This document shows positions 15,233-23,309 of a DNA stretch of 64,000 nt, piece after piece. Source of the DNA: Streptomyces sp. CB02414 (GTDB lineage: Bacteria > Actinomycetota > Actinomycetes > Streptomycetales > Streptomycetaceae); assembly GCF_001905385.1 (NCBI RefSeq), contig NZ_LIPF01000016.1, positions 27,835 to 91,834 of the forward strand. Reading direction: 5' to 3'. The notes under the pieces were generated by a model. That model saw only the letters and a list, made by a program, of their open reading frames with translations. It did not search any database and was not told the DNA's origin. The position numbers and the translations under genes are program-made. How positions within the stretch are numbered: the first letter of the stretch is position 1; each line of letters starts with the position of its first letter.

Positions 15233-15544
15233 GGTGCTACCTGCTCCCGTCCGGTGATCTCTGATCATCGCTGCCGGAAGGGTAGACCCGCGGACCCGGC
15301 AAAGGTCATCGCAGCCGTGCCCGCGGTACCTTCGTGGAGACAGGTTTGCCGGGTGCACACGCCAACCTCCCCTGTCTGGGTTCGGCACTGCCGCCTGGAA
15401 CGGGCGGGCCGCCTCCGCGCTGGCGGGGGCGCCCTGCGACCACGGTGGGTCACCGGTCGTTCTCGATGCCGGCCAGGGCCCCATGCGACCCAAGCCGGCA
15501 GGCGCAGAGCCGTGTACTCCGGATCTGGTTCCGAGCCTGGAGCG
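15233..15544. other. Non-coding gap
   Basis: This 312-bp stretch lies between the start of the RibD-like gene and the stop of the dienelactone hydrolase gene. It must hold the promoter of the former. I see no gene, repeat or convincing hairpin in it. Confidence 0.5.
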
Positions 15545-16279
15545 TCAGCCGTTGCCCAGGGTGCGGGCCAGGAGGGGGAGCAGTTGGTCCCAGTGGTGCT
15601 TCAGCCCGGAGGCGCTGAATGTGTCGGTGTCGGACATGGTGAAGCCGTGGACGGTGCCGGGGTAGATCTCGGAGGTGTAGCTGACACCTGCGGCGTCCAG
15701 GGCCTGGTTGAGCTCGCCGAGGGCCTCGGGTGTCATGTCGCCTTCGGCGTGACCGAGGTGGACCTGGGCGGTGAGCTTGGAGAAGAGCTCGGGCCCGTCT
15801 GCCCCCACGGGGCCGTGGAACGCGGCGACAGCCGCGACCTGGCCGGGGTGGGCCGCGGCGGTGCGCATCGCCAGAAGGCCGCCGATGCAGTAGCCGGTCA
15901 CCGCGACCGGACCGGCGCTGACCTCGGATTGGCTGGTGAGGAACCTGAGGAAGGCTTCGGCGTCACTCAGAACACGGTCGGCGGTGTGCGCCTCGATCAA
16001 GGGCATCAGCTGGGCGAAGACCGCGGGCCGGACCTCTTCTCCGATGTGCTCGGGAAGCTCGACCACCGGTGCCGGGCCGTGCCGGTAGAAGAAGTTGGGG
16101 ACGAGTACGTAGTACCCGTGCCCGGCCAGATCGCGGGCCATCTCCCGCAGCACAGGCCGGATGCCGAAGCCGTCCGCGTACATCAGCACCCCCGGGTGCC
16201 GCTCGCCGCTGTGAGGGAAGACGGCGAACGCATCGGCTTGCCCGTCCGCGGTGGGAATCCGCAATGTCTTGGTGCGCAT
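15545..16279 (-). CDS. Dienelactone hydrolase family protein
   Basis: A 244-residue protein from ATG 16279 with AGGAGAG seven bases upstream. It has the alpha/beta-hydrolase pattern of dienelactone hydrolases: GVLMYADGFGIRPVLREMA near residue 35, the nucleophile elbow GYCIGG with Cys as nucleophile (about residue 122), and the terminal HGF motif (PGTVHGFTM) with the catalytic His; the Asp is expected in the GHAEGDMTPEAL region. Family members hydrolyse dienelactone in chloroaromatic breakdown or related esters. No catabolic partner is adjacent, so the substrate is open. Confidence 0.9.
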   Translation of the reverse strand: MRTKTLRIPTADGQADAFAVFPHSGERHPGVLMYADGFGIRPVLREMARDLAGHGYYVLVPNFFYRHGPAPVVELPEHIGEEVRPAVFAQLMPLIEAHTADRVLSDAEAFLRFLTSQSEVSAGPVAVTGYCIGGLLAMRTAAAHPGQVAAVAAFHGPVGADGPELFSKLTAQVHLGHAEGDMTPEALGELNQALDAAGVSYTSEIYPGTVHGFTMSDTDTFSASGLKHHWDQLLPLLARTLGNG

Positions 16280-16494
16280 GAACTCTCCTGTCGTGGTTGA
16301 TGTGTCGAACCTGTGATCAACACGACGGAGGCGGGGCCCGCGCGGCAGCGCGGGACCCTCGATCGAGCAGCGGGCCCGCACTGGCCCGTACGGCGCTCAG
16401 AAGAGCACCGGGTCACCAATCCGTGTGTGGCGCGATGCCGTCCCGGTAGTCATCCCCACAACATAGTCCACAGCCCTGACCATCAGTACGACCA

Positions 16495-16596
16495 ATGCTG
16501 CTGGCCGGCCTCGTCGCCGACTACGTGCGGGTGCTCGGCGCCGACCACCCGTACACCCTCAGCGCCCGGTCGGCTGCCGAGCACTGGAGCGGCTGA
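16495..16596 (+). pseudogene. Relic of a TPR/NB-ARC-type protein C-terminus
   Basis: A 33-codon frame reads LVADYVRVLGADHPYTLSAR and ends AAEHWSG. The VLGxDHPxTLxxR signature is the kinesin-light-chain type TPR repeat that ends many streptomycete NB-ARC/TPR regulators. No upstream repeats survive, so this is only the 3' scrap of such a gene. Confidence 0.65.
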
Positions 16597-17131
16597 CGCA
16601 TACGTCTCGGAAGTGCCGGTGTCCTTCCGACGGCAGCCGCGGGTCATGAGGGCGGGAGATCCGGCTCGGATGTCAGGGCCCTCGTTCGTCCTCTTCTTCG
16701 CCGGCGCACGCCTCGGTGACGAGCGGTCCGAGCGGCCCGGTCGAAGCCGGGAGAGCTCGTCGGCCGACCGTGGTCATGACGTCGGCGTCAGTGCCGACGG
16801 GCACAAACCGGTGTGCGTCGTCGGGCCCCGGTCAGGTAGCTTGGCGAGCATGTCGAGCCCCGAAGCATCCAGGGTGGGGGCTTTCGGTCACGCCGTCAGC
16901 CCCCTGAACCACTGAGTCTGCAGAGCTGCCGTCCCGCCGTGTTCCGCGGCCGGACGCGTGTGCCCGTGGGTGCTGACCGCGGTGACGAGAACAAGACACC
17001 GCCTCATCGATCCCTGTGACAGCATGTGAGTCAGATCACTTCGCGGGCGTGGCCGTCCGGACGGATCCCGGCCCGACCGGTACGACCCCGGACTCACCTG
17101 CAGCGTTCTTACCGGCACCCCCATCCGGATA
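16597..17131. other. Gene-poor stretch
   Basis: No frame here has a ribosome site, a start and recognisable protein character. The region separates the TPR relic from the inverted repeat that precedes the integrase-like gene. Confidence 0.5.
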
Positions 17132-17310
17132 GATAACAGCAAGAAGCGAGGAGTACCCCCATCGGGGCCGAGGGCCCCGCCTCCGGGCTGCTCGGGGTCG
17201 CACAAGGACCGTACCGGGCCTGCTCGGACCGTCTTGGTCCGACACGGACCGAAACGACACCTGCAGCTAGCCGGCCGGGAAGGAGCGGTTCCTTGCTTCT
17301 TGCTGTTATC
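17132..17310. repeat. 21-bp inverted repeats enclosing a hairpin-rich segment
   Basis: GATAACAGCAAGAAGCGAGGA (17132-17152) is repeated in inverse orientation at 17290-17310 with one mismatch. The 137 bp between them contain stacked dyads of CGGACC/GGTCCG (17225-17230, 17236-17241 and a further GGACC at 17246). The right arm ends 36 bp before the integrase-like start. It may be a recombinase arm-site, an operator or a small non-autonomous element. Confidence 0.7.
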
Positions 17311-17346
17311 CCGCTTGGTCGGACCTGGGTTCCGTACTCTGTGGGC

Positions 17347-18192
17347 ATGCCCAACCCGCGCACCGCCGACGCCCTCGCCGCGATCGGCACCTTCACGAGG
17401 GCCCAGCAGGACGCCGGCTACGCCCACGAGACCGTCCGCCTGCGCGGCACGCTCCTCACCGAGTACCTGGAGCACGTCCTCGACAAGGAGAAGGCCACGC
17501 GTCTCACCGCCGAAGAGCTGGTACGGCCCGAGCACGCCGACTCATGGCTCGACGCGGCCGACGCCGGGGAGACCCGCCGCCGCAACACCCTCACCGGTCC
17601 GCACACCGCCGCCGCGTCCGACTCCCAGCGCGCCCGCATCCAGACGTACAACGCCTTCGTCGACCACCTCGCCCTCCCCGGCCTGCACCGGCCCTACCCG
17701 GCCTCCGGGCACGGCGACCGCCTCGAGCCCGAGCAGGCCTACCAACTGCTGCGCACCCTCGCCGTACGGCGCCCCACCGGCGCCAACGCCGCCACCGCCG
17801 TCCGCACCGCCGCCGTCGCCGCCCTCGTCGCCGCCACCGGCCGCACCGTGCCCCAGCTCCACAAACTCGACGTCACCGACATCGACCTGGAGCGCCGCCC
17901 CGTCCCCGTCGTGGCCGTCGCCGACTCCGACCACCCCCTCGACAAACACACCGTGGAGATCCTGCGCCGCTGGCTCGACGTCCGCGCCGGCATCACCGCA
18001 GCCCTGGAAGGCAGCGACCCCGGCTACCTGTGGATCCCGACGAAGCCCGGTCGCGAACGCGCCGGCGTGCAACCACCGAAGCCCGGCCTGACCCGGGCCG
18101 CCGTACGTACCCTGCACGCCGCACACCGCAACCTCGTCCTCCAGGTCGTCGGCGTCCCCCTGCGCCCGTACGCACTACTCCCCCGCCCCTGA
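17347..18192 (+). CDS. Degenerate tyrosine recombinase-like protein
   Basis: A 281-residue protein from ATG 17347. An N-terminal helical domain (residues 1-120) resembles the SAM-like core-binding domain of phage integrases. The segment AVAALVAATGRTVPQLHKLD followed by VTDIDLERRPVPVV corresponds to the start of the catalytic domain, where integrases have a catalytic Arg in TGLRxSEL; here the sequence is GRTVPQL. The HxxR box and the nucleophilic Tyr are not recognisable in the short C-terminus (RTLHAAHRNLVLQVVGV...), so it is probably inactive or C-terminally truncated. Inverted repeats lie immediately upstream. Confidence 0.6.
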   Translation: MPNPRTADALAAIGTFTRAQQDAGYAHETVRLRGTLLTEYLEHVLDKEKATRLTAEELVRPEHADSWLDAADAGETRRRNTLTGPHTAAASDSQRARIQTYNAFVDHLALPGLHRPYPASGHGDRLEPEQAYQLLRTLAVRRPTGANAATAVRTAAVAALVAATGRTVPQLHKLDVTDIDLERRPVPVVAVADSDHPLDKHTVEILRRWLDVRAGITAALEGSDPGYLWIPTKPGRERAGVQPPKPGLTRAAVRTLHAAHRNLVLQVVGVPLRPYALLPRP

Positions 18193-18193
18193 C

Positions 18194-18216
18194 GACGCCA
18201 CCACCGTGGCGGCGTC
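18194..18216 (+). terminator. Short hairpin after the integrase-like gene
   Basis: Arms GACGCCACCAC and GTGGCGGCGTC pair at 10 of 11 positions around one base, directly after the stop codon at 18192. Confidence 0.45.
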
Positions 18217-18529
18217 CGCAGGACTGAGCCGTCGTCCTTGAAGCCGACCTCGGGACGTGGTGCAGGACGTGTCCCTCGTTGAGCCTCCGTCAACCTGAAG
18301 ACCCAGGCCAAAGGGCTGGTGTGACAGTCGTCGGGGATGCTCACGCTGGTCGCGAGCGGCTGCCTGTGGGGAAGATCTTCCGTCAGTAGGTTCGGCTCGA
18401 GACAGACCGGACAACGCGACGGCAGCGGATGTGCGAGCGCTCTTCTCCTGGATGCCGATCGAGAACACCCGGAGGGCCTGCGACGACGCTCTCAAGCAAC
18501 TCAGTCGAAGCAGGCCCGACCCGATGTTC
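18217..18529. other. Gap without convincing gene
   Basis: The 313 bp between the integrase-like gene and the MBL-fold gene contain no supported coding sequence or repeat. Short open frames lack ribosome sites and motif content. Confidence 0.45.
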
Positions 18530-19384
18530 CTAGCCTTCGGAAGCGGTGAAGCGGGACAGCTCCCATGGGTCGTGTGCGCTGAAGACGGTGATCTCGTCCG
18601 CGTGGTCGCGTCGGAGGGAGCGCAGTCGGTCGCGGGTCGCTTCGCGAGCCGCGACGTCGGTCTGTGCTCCCTGCTGGACCGGCTCAAGGGCAGGATGCGA
18701 GAGAGGCGGCGTGTGCTCGAGCTCGCCGTGATACATGTACGCGTCACCCGCATGCAGCAGCCACCGTCCGTGGCCGTCGCGCACGGCGACACCCGAGTGT
18801 CCCGCCGAGTGGCCGGGCAGCGGAACCAGCAGCAGGTCGCACGCCAGCCCCTGCGGCCGCGTCGCACCGGGGAAGCCGAACCACTCTGTGCGATCCGCCA
18901 CGGGTGCGGGTGTGAGCAGCGGGTTGTGCGCCCGGTGTGCCGGCATGAAGCGGTCGAGGCTGTGCCGGTGGTGCGCTGCCGTGGGGTCGGTGACGGCCCG
19001 GTACTCGTCGGGGTGGACATGCACCTGTGCGTGGGGGAAGTCCGGCAGTCCTCCCGTGTGGTCGCGATGCAGGTGGGTGAGCACGATGTGCCGCACGTCC
19101 TGGGCCGCGTACCCGAGGCGGACGACCTGGCTCAGCGCGCTCTCCTCGGGGTTCAGCGCGGGCTGGGCGTAGGCGACCCAGTCCGCACCCAGCGACCGGT
19201 CGGGGTGCTGTAGGTCTGCGCTGCCGAGGCCGGTGTCGACCAGGACCAGCCCGTCCGAGTCCGTCTCGATGAGCAGGCAATGGCAGGCAACGGCCCGTTC
19301 GCGGTCCACGGCGCCGGCCGGAGGTTCTTCGCCGAGTGGTGGAATCTTCCGGAGAGAACCGCAGTTGAGGTGGTGGATACGCAC
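18530..19384 (-). CDS. MBL-fold metallo-hydrolase (lactonase-like)
   Basis: A 284-residue protein from the start at 19384. The metallo-beta-lactamase fold is evident: HCLLIETDSDGLVLVDTGLG near residue 35, the metal motif HLHRDHTGG (HxHxDH), a second His in PLPGHSAGHSGVAV, the bridging Asp in LLHAGDAYMYHGE, and a last His in VFSAHDPWE. This dinuclear zinc set is complete. Relatives include N-acyl-homoserine lactonases and other ester or lactone hydrolases. It lies back to back with an HxlR regulator 58 bp away, which likely controls it. Confidence 0.9.
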   Translation of the reverse strand: MRIHHLNCGSLRKIPPLGEEPPAGAVDRERAVACHCLLIETDSDGLVLVDTGLGSADLQHPDRSLGADWVAYAQPALNPEESALSQVVRLGYAAQDVRHIVLTHLHRDHTGGLPDFPHAQVHVHPDEYRAVTDPTAAHHRHSLDRFMPAHRAHNPLLTPAPVADRTEWFGFPGATRPQGLACDLLLVPLPGHSAGHSGVAVRDGHGRWLLHAGDAYMYHGELEHTPPLSHPALEPVQQGAQTDVAAREATRDRLRSLRRDHADEITVFSAHDPWELSRFTASEG

Positions 19385-19442
19385 AAGGCCCCCTGGAGGC
19401 GAGCTGGCGGGCTGTTCTTGCCGGACATTAGGAGGGGCTCTC

Positions 19443-19874
19443 GTGACTCACCAAACAGTTGGACACGCACCGGCGGGTGACCAGGCCGGCCCGCTGGCGG
19501 ACTGTCCTGACAGCGCCCTCGTTCCGCCGGGCCACGAACCGCGATGTCCTGTCGACATCACCCTCGCCGCGATGGGTGGTCGGTGGACGCCGCTGGTTGT
19601 TCGCGAGTTCCTGCGCCGTGGTCAGGCCACGTACTCCGAACTGTCCGCCGCCCTGCCCGCTCTCTCGGACAAGGTCCTCTCGGACCGGCTGGCCCAGTTG
19701 ACCGGTGCGGGCGTCATCGAGCGTCACCGCACTCCGGGCTGGCCTCCCCGCGTCCGTTACGTCCTGACCAGCCAGGGCCGGGCGCTGGAACCAGTAGTGC
19801 GCAGCATGTGGGAGTGGGGAACCGCGGCTCGCTGTGGCTGGGCGCCCTCCCACGATCCGAGGCATGGATCCTGA
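19443..19874 (+). CDS. HxlR-family transcriptional regulator
   Basis: GTG at 19443 follows GGAGG (19431-19435) and gives 143 residues. The winged helix is typical for HxlR proteins: PVDITLAAMGGRWTPLVVRE, TYSELSAALPALSDKVLSDR and LAQLTGAGVIERHRT, ending in VRYVLTSQGRALEPVVRSMW. An N-terminal Cys pair (DCPDS, RCPVD) is present; in several HxlR proteins the conserved Cys senses electrophiles or disulfide stress. It is divergent from the MBL-fold gene and probably represses it. Confidence 0.9.
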   Translation: MTHQTVGHAPAGDQAGPLADCPDSALVPPGHEPRCPVDITLAAMGGRWTPLVVREFLRRGQATYSELSAALPALSDKVLSDRLAQLTGAGVIERHRTPGWPPRVRYVLTSQGRALEPVVRSMWEWGTAARCGWAPSHDPRHGS

Positions 19875-20050
19875 GCTGGACGAACTCGAAGAACAGCTGG
19901 CCGAGCAGCAGGAGGAGGTACGGGCCGAGCGGGACGCGTCCTTGGACGGGTGAGTGGACAGCTTGCCGACGAACGGGCCTCGGCCACGCCGACGCCCGGG
20001 CGTGATGCTGATCCCGCACCGCACGTCAGGCGTGGAGGAGAGCACACTCC
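19864..20050 (+). pseudogene. 5' part of a winged-helix gene split by the transposon
   Basis: ATG 19864 opens a 29-residue coiled-coil-like start (MDPELDELEEQLAEQQEEVR) that stops at 19953; a second frame from GTG 19954 runs up to the transposon at 20051. Removing the transposon and one ACTCC copy joins this frame (...GVEESTL) directly to PPDYRRVLAAVRQAAG in the part at 33401, so a single gene, possibly already frameshifted, was interrupted. Its class is common near insertion sequences in Streptomyces. Confidence 0.65.
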
Positions 20051-20112
20051 CGGCCTCGGGGAACAACGGAACAGCCGTTAGCGCTAAGCGCTCCCGGGCC
20101 ACCGAAGGCGAG

Positions 20113-21111
20113 TCACCGTACGGGCTGTGACTCGGCCCGGGGCTCGGGAACCTCCCCGAGCAGGGCGGCGAAGTCGGCGTGGGCCTGTTCGACAGCTTCG
20201 GGGTACGCCTCGCGCTTGGCGTGCTCGGCCAGGGCCCGGTAGATGCTGGCGACGGAGGGGTTCTGCCCTTTGCGCTTGCCGGTGGGGATGATCAGGTCGG
20301 GCTGGATCTGCTCGACAGACTCGCCACCCGCGCGGCGGCGGAGCACGGTGTGGAGCATGTCGTCGGTGATGACCGGCGGCCGGCCGCCGTGCTTGCCCTT
20401 GCGGGCCGCGGTGTCGAGCCCCTCCAGCGTGGACTCGCGGATGTTCTCCCGCTCGGTCTCCGCCATCGCTGCGAAGAACGCGAACAGCAGCTTGCCGGGG
20501 CCGCTGGGGTCGTAGATGCCGGGCAAGGGCCCGGCAAGCATCTCCAGGATCAGGCCGTGGGCGGTGAGGTGGTCGGCGAGCGCGGTGAGTTCGGCGGCGT
20601 CGCGGCCGAGGCGCTTCATCTCGTACACGGTGAAGATGACCCGGCAGTGCGGGGCGTGGGCCTTGACTTCCCGCGCCGTACGGAGGGCCTCCTCGAACCG
20701 GGGGCGGACCCGGACTCGGGTGCTGATCTTCTCGCTGAAGATCTTGTCGCGGGGGATGCCGTGCTTGCTGAGTGCGTCGAGCTGGGAGTCGAGTTCCTGC
20801 CCGAGGGTCGAGCAGCGGGCGTAGCCGATGCGGATGTCCGCGCTCGGCAGGTCCGGGTCGATCGGTGCTGGCGGCGGGGTGCCGGGCCGCCATGGCCGGC
20901 CCGGGCCCCGGTCGGCCGGGGTGGGTACTCGCAGCGCCTTCTTCAGCCGGGGCACCAGGGTGAAGCGGCGGGTGTGGTACGCGGAGGCGACCGCGCCGCC
21001 GCGCGAGCGGCACGGTGAGCCGGGCTGTGCGTCGCACTTCGGACAGGCGTGCTGTTCGACGTCGTCGGCGTCCGACCGGTCGGTCGGAGAGGGCTGCTGA
21101 GGGTGCGTCAT
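20113..21111 (-). CDS. tnpR: Serine recombinase (transposon resolvase)
   Basis: Read from ATG 21111 this gives 332 residues; longer starts exist to 21297 but would cover the res-like region. Residues 25-45 hold a Cys-rich segment (CPKCDAQPGSPCRSRGG) seen in some actinobacterial resolvases. The catalytic domain begins IRIGYARCSTLGQELDSQLD, with the nucleophilic Ser in the ARCST motif (usually ARVST), and continues with FTVYEMKRLGRDAAEL and AAMAETERENIRESTLEGLD, the E helix. The C-terminal helix-turn-helix follows GRPPVITDD. It should resolve cointegrates at the adjacent res site. It lies 24 bp inside the left end. Confidence 0.9.
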   Translation of the reverse strand: MTHPQQPSPTDRSDADDVEQHACPKCDAQPGSPCRSRGGAVASAYHTRRFTLVPRLKKALRVPTPADRGPGRPWRPGTPPPAPIDPDLPSADIRIGYARCSTLGQELDSQLDALSKHGIPRDKIFSEKISTRVRVRPRFEEALRTAREVKAHAPHCRVIFTVYEMKRLGRDAAELTALADHLTAHGLILEMLAGPLPGIYDPSGPGKLLFAFFAAMAETERENIRESTLEGLDTAARKGKHGGRPPVITDDMLHTVLRRRAGGESVEQIQPDLIIPTGKRKGQNPSVASIYRALAEHAKREAYPEAVEQAHADFAALLGEVPEPRAESQPVR

Positions 21112-21122
21112 GGGGCCGGATT

Positions 21123-21186
21123 TTCGCACAATGCAAGTCTCAAAAGGGGGTCCGTCCCGCTTTTGAGTGAGAACGGGTTCTGCGAA
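21123..21186. promoter_or_regulatory. Candidate res site / divergent promoter
   Basis: Nested inverted repeats lie upstream of the resolvase: TTCGCA (21123-21128) with TGCGAA (21181-21186), and within them CTCAAAAG (21139-21146) with CTTTTGAG (21160-21167). In Tn3-type elements the res site occupies this position. The region also lies upstream of the rightward methyltransferase gene. Confidence 0.65.
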
Positions 21187-21343
21187 TGAATCCGGGTCCG
21201 ATGGGGCTCCGGCGGCCCGCGATTGATCTTGCTCGCGCAAAGGATCGTTTGTGAGAGCGGATGGCGTTGTCCGTGTCCTGAGCAGCGCTGGAAGCACGGC
21301 TGTCTATGCTGCGCGTCGGCGCAACCTGGAGGGAACACAGGCC

Positions 21344-22006
21344 GTGATGGATGAGCAGGAGCTGGCAGAGATCCAGCGGCAGCACTGGCAGGACACCTAC
21401 ACCGTCCACCCGGGGATGTACGGCGAGGAGCCGTCCGCGCCCGCGGTCCGCGCCGCCGAGGTCTTCCGTGCTGCCGGGGCGCGGGATGTGCTGGAGTTGG
21501 GCGCTGGCCATGGCCGGGACACGCTGTTCTTCGCGGCCAAGGGCTTCACTGTGCAGGCTGCCGACTTCTCCGCGACCGGCCTGGAGCAGCTGCGCCGGGC
21601 CTCGCTCGCCCGGGACCTTGAGGGTCAGGTCACCACGGCCGTACATGATGTCCGTGCGCCGCTGCCGCTGGCGGACGCGTCGGCCGATGCGGTGTTCGCG
21701 CACATGCTGCTGTGCATGGCGCTGTCCACGAAAGAGATCCACGCGGCAGTGGATGAGGTCGGTCGCGTGCTGCGGCCCGGCGGCACCCTCGTCTACACCG
21801 TCCGGCACACCGGCGACGCTCATTACGGCACCGGTGTCGCTCATGGGGACGGCATCTTCGAGCACGGAGGCTTCGCCGTGCACTTCTTCGACCGCGACCT
21901 GGTCGACGCGCTCGCCGACGGCTGGGACCTGCGGGAGATTCACGCCTTCGAGGAGGGGGAGTTGCCGCGGCGGTTGTGGCGGGTCACCCAGAGCCTGCCC
22001 CGGTAG
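21344..22006 (+). CDS. Class I SAM-dependent methyltransferase
   Basis: The start is taken at GTG 21344, preceded by GGAGGG, because the paralogue at 39702-40364 starts at the same point; both then have 220 residues. Motif I is LELGAGHGRDTLFFA (about residues 48-62), followed by AADFSATGLEQL (motif II), HDVRAPLPLADASADAVFAH and a post-motif GRVLRPGGTLVYTVRH. The fold resembles TehB/thiopurine-type small-molecule methyltransferases. In the sister element the paralogue is coupled to a TusA gene, which suggests a sulfur-containing acceptor; that is inference. Confidence 0.9.
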   Translation: MMDEQELAEIQRQHWQDTYTVHPGMYGEEPSAPAVRAAEVFRAAGARDVLELGAGHGRDTLFFAAKGFTVQAADFSATGLEQLRRASLARDLEGQVTTAVHDVRAPLPLADASADAVFAHMLLCMALSTKEIHAAVDEVGRVLRPGGTLVYTVRHTGDAHYGTGVAHGDGIFEHGGFAVHFFDRDLVDALADGWDLREIHAFEEGELPRRLWRVTQSLPR

Positions 22007-22028
22007 GTGGCCAGGACAGGCTGCTCGT

Positions 22029-23309
22029 TCAGCGGGCGTCGGGCCGGTGCTCGGTGATCCAGCGGGCTGCCAGGAGTCCCGAGGCGGCGGTGAGGACGGC
22101 GGCGGCGATGACGGTGGCGTTGAGGCCGAGGGCGTCGGCGAGGATGCCGGCGACGAGAGCTCCGGCGGCGTAGCCGATGTCGCGCCAGAACCGGTAGGTG
22201 CCCAGGGCGTTGGCCCGCCAGGCGGGGTGGGCGTGGTCGGAGATGGAGGCGATGAGGGCCGGGTAGACCATGGCGGTACCCAGGCCCAGGAAGACCGCGG
22301 ACAGGATGCCCGCGAGCAGCGGCCGGTCCAGCAGAGCGAGGGCGAGGACGAAGCCGACGGCCTGGACGAGCATGCCGTAGACGATCAAGGGCTTGCGGCC
22401 GATGCGGTCGGCGAGGTGGCCGGTGGGAATCTGTCCGAGCCCCCACAGAATCGGGTAGAGACCCTTGATCAGGCCGACGGCGGCGAGTCCGAGGCCGTGG
22501 TCGGTAAAGAGGAGGGGGAAGACGCCCCAGGTGAGGCCGTCGTTGAGGTTGTTGATCAGCCCGGCCTGGCTGGCGCCGCGCAGGGAGCGGTTGCGCCAGG
22601 ACGTCCGGGTGAAGGTGGCCTTCAGACCGGTGTCCTCATCCGTCGGCAGCGGCTTGGTGTGGTTGGCCAGTTCGAGGGCGACGTGGGCGGCGGTGTCGCG
22701 GACGACGAGGGCCAGGGCGAGGCCCGCGACGACGAAGACGACGCCGATGAGTTCGGGGACGGGGCGCAGGCCGTAGCTGGTGGCGAGGTAGCCGGTGAGC
22801 AGGGCGGTGACGCCGACCGCGGTGTATCCGGCGGCTTCGTTCAGGCCGGTGGCCAGCCCTCGGCGGGAGGGACCGACGAGGTCGATCTTCATGTTGACGG
22901 TCATCGACCAGGTCAGGCCCTGGTTCAGGCCGAGCAGCACGTTGGCGGCGACGATCCAGCCCCACGACGGCGCCCAGGCGAGGGCGAAGGGGACGGGGAT
23001 ACCGAGCAGCCAGCCGGCCACCAGCAGCTGCTTGCGGCGGAAGCGGGCGGTCAGGGCCCCGGCGGCCAGGTTGGTCAGGGCCTTGGTGAGGCCGAAGGCG
23101 ATGATGAAGGAGAAGACGGCCAGGTCGCTGGTCAGGCCGAAGGTCTCGGAACCGATGAGCGGGACGGTGGTGCGCTCCAGGCCGACCAGGCCGCCGACGC
23201 AGATGTTGACGATGACCAGCAGGGTGAACTGAAGCCAGTTCTCCCGTAGCCCGAGCCGTACGGGCCGCCCGGCGGCATCGGTCGCGGTGGTGGTGGGTGT
23301 GGCATTCAC
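22029..23309 (-). CDS. MFS transporter, 426 residues
   Basis: About twelve hydrophobic helices with the MFS signatures ALTARFRRKQLLVAGWLLG (loop 2-3) and GHLADRIGRKPLIVYGMLVQ (loop 8-9). The start ATG at 23309 overlaps the stop of the MBL-rhodanese gene by 4 bp, so both are co-translated in one leftward operon from the operator near 24750. A position next to a persulfide-type enzyme suggests transport of a sulfur compound (sulfite, thiosulfate or organic thiol) or export of its product; the substrate cannot be read from sequence. Confidence 0.88.
   Translation of the reverse strand: MNATPTTTATDAAGRPVRLGLRENWLQFTLLVIVNICVGGLVGLERTTVPLIGSETFGLTSDLAVFSFIIAFGLTKALTNLAAGALTARFRRKQLLVAGWLLGIPVPFALAWAPSWGWIVAANVLLGLNQGLTWSMTVNMKIDLVGPSRRGLATGLNEAAGYTAVGVTALLTGYLATSYGLRPVPELIGVVFVVAGLALALVVRDTAAHVALELANHTKPLPTDEDTGLKATFTRTSWRNRSLRGASQAGLINNLNDGLTWGVFPLLFTDHGLGLAAVGLIKGLYPILWGLGQIPTGHLADRIGRKPLIVYGMLVQAVGFVLALALLDRPLLAGILSAVFLGLGTAMVYPALIASISDHAHPAWRANALGTYRFWRDIGYAAGALVAGILADALGLNATVIAAAVLTAASGLLAARWITEHRPDAR

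Noticed and set aside
14036..16300. A 754-codon rightward open frame
   Set aside because: It is antisense to the RibD-like and dienelactone hydrolase genes and has the Pro/Arg/Gly composition of a shadow frame.
21205..21230. GATTGATCTTGCTC near the res site, similar to the ends of element 2
   Set aside because: A 14-bp match without the rest of the 19-bp end; too short to claim a nested transposon end.
21351..23249. A 632-codon frame beginning in the methyltransferase
   Set aside because: Out-of-frame reading of the methyltransferase followed by antisense of the MFS gene; Gly/Glu-rich shadow.
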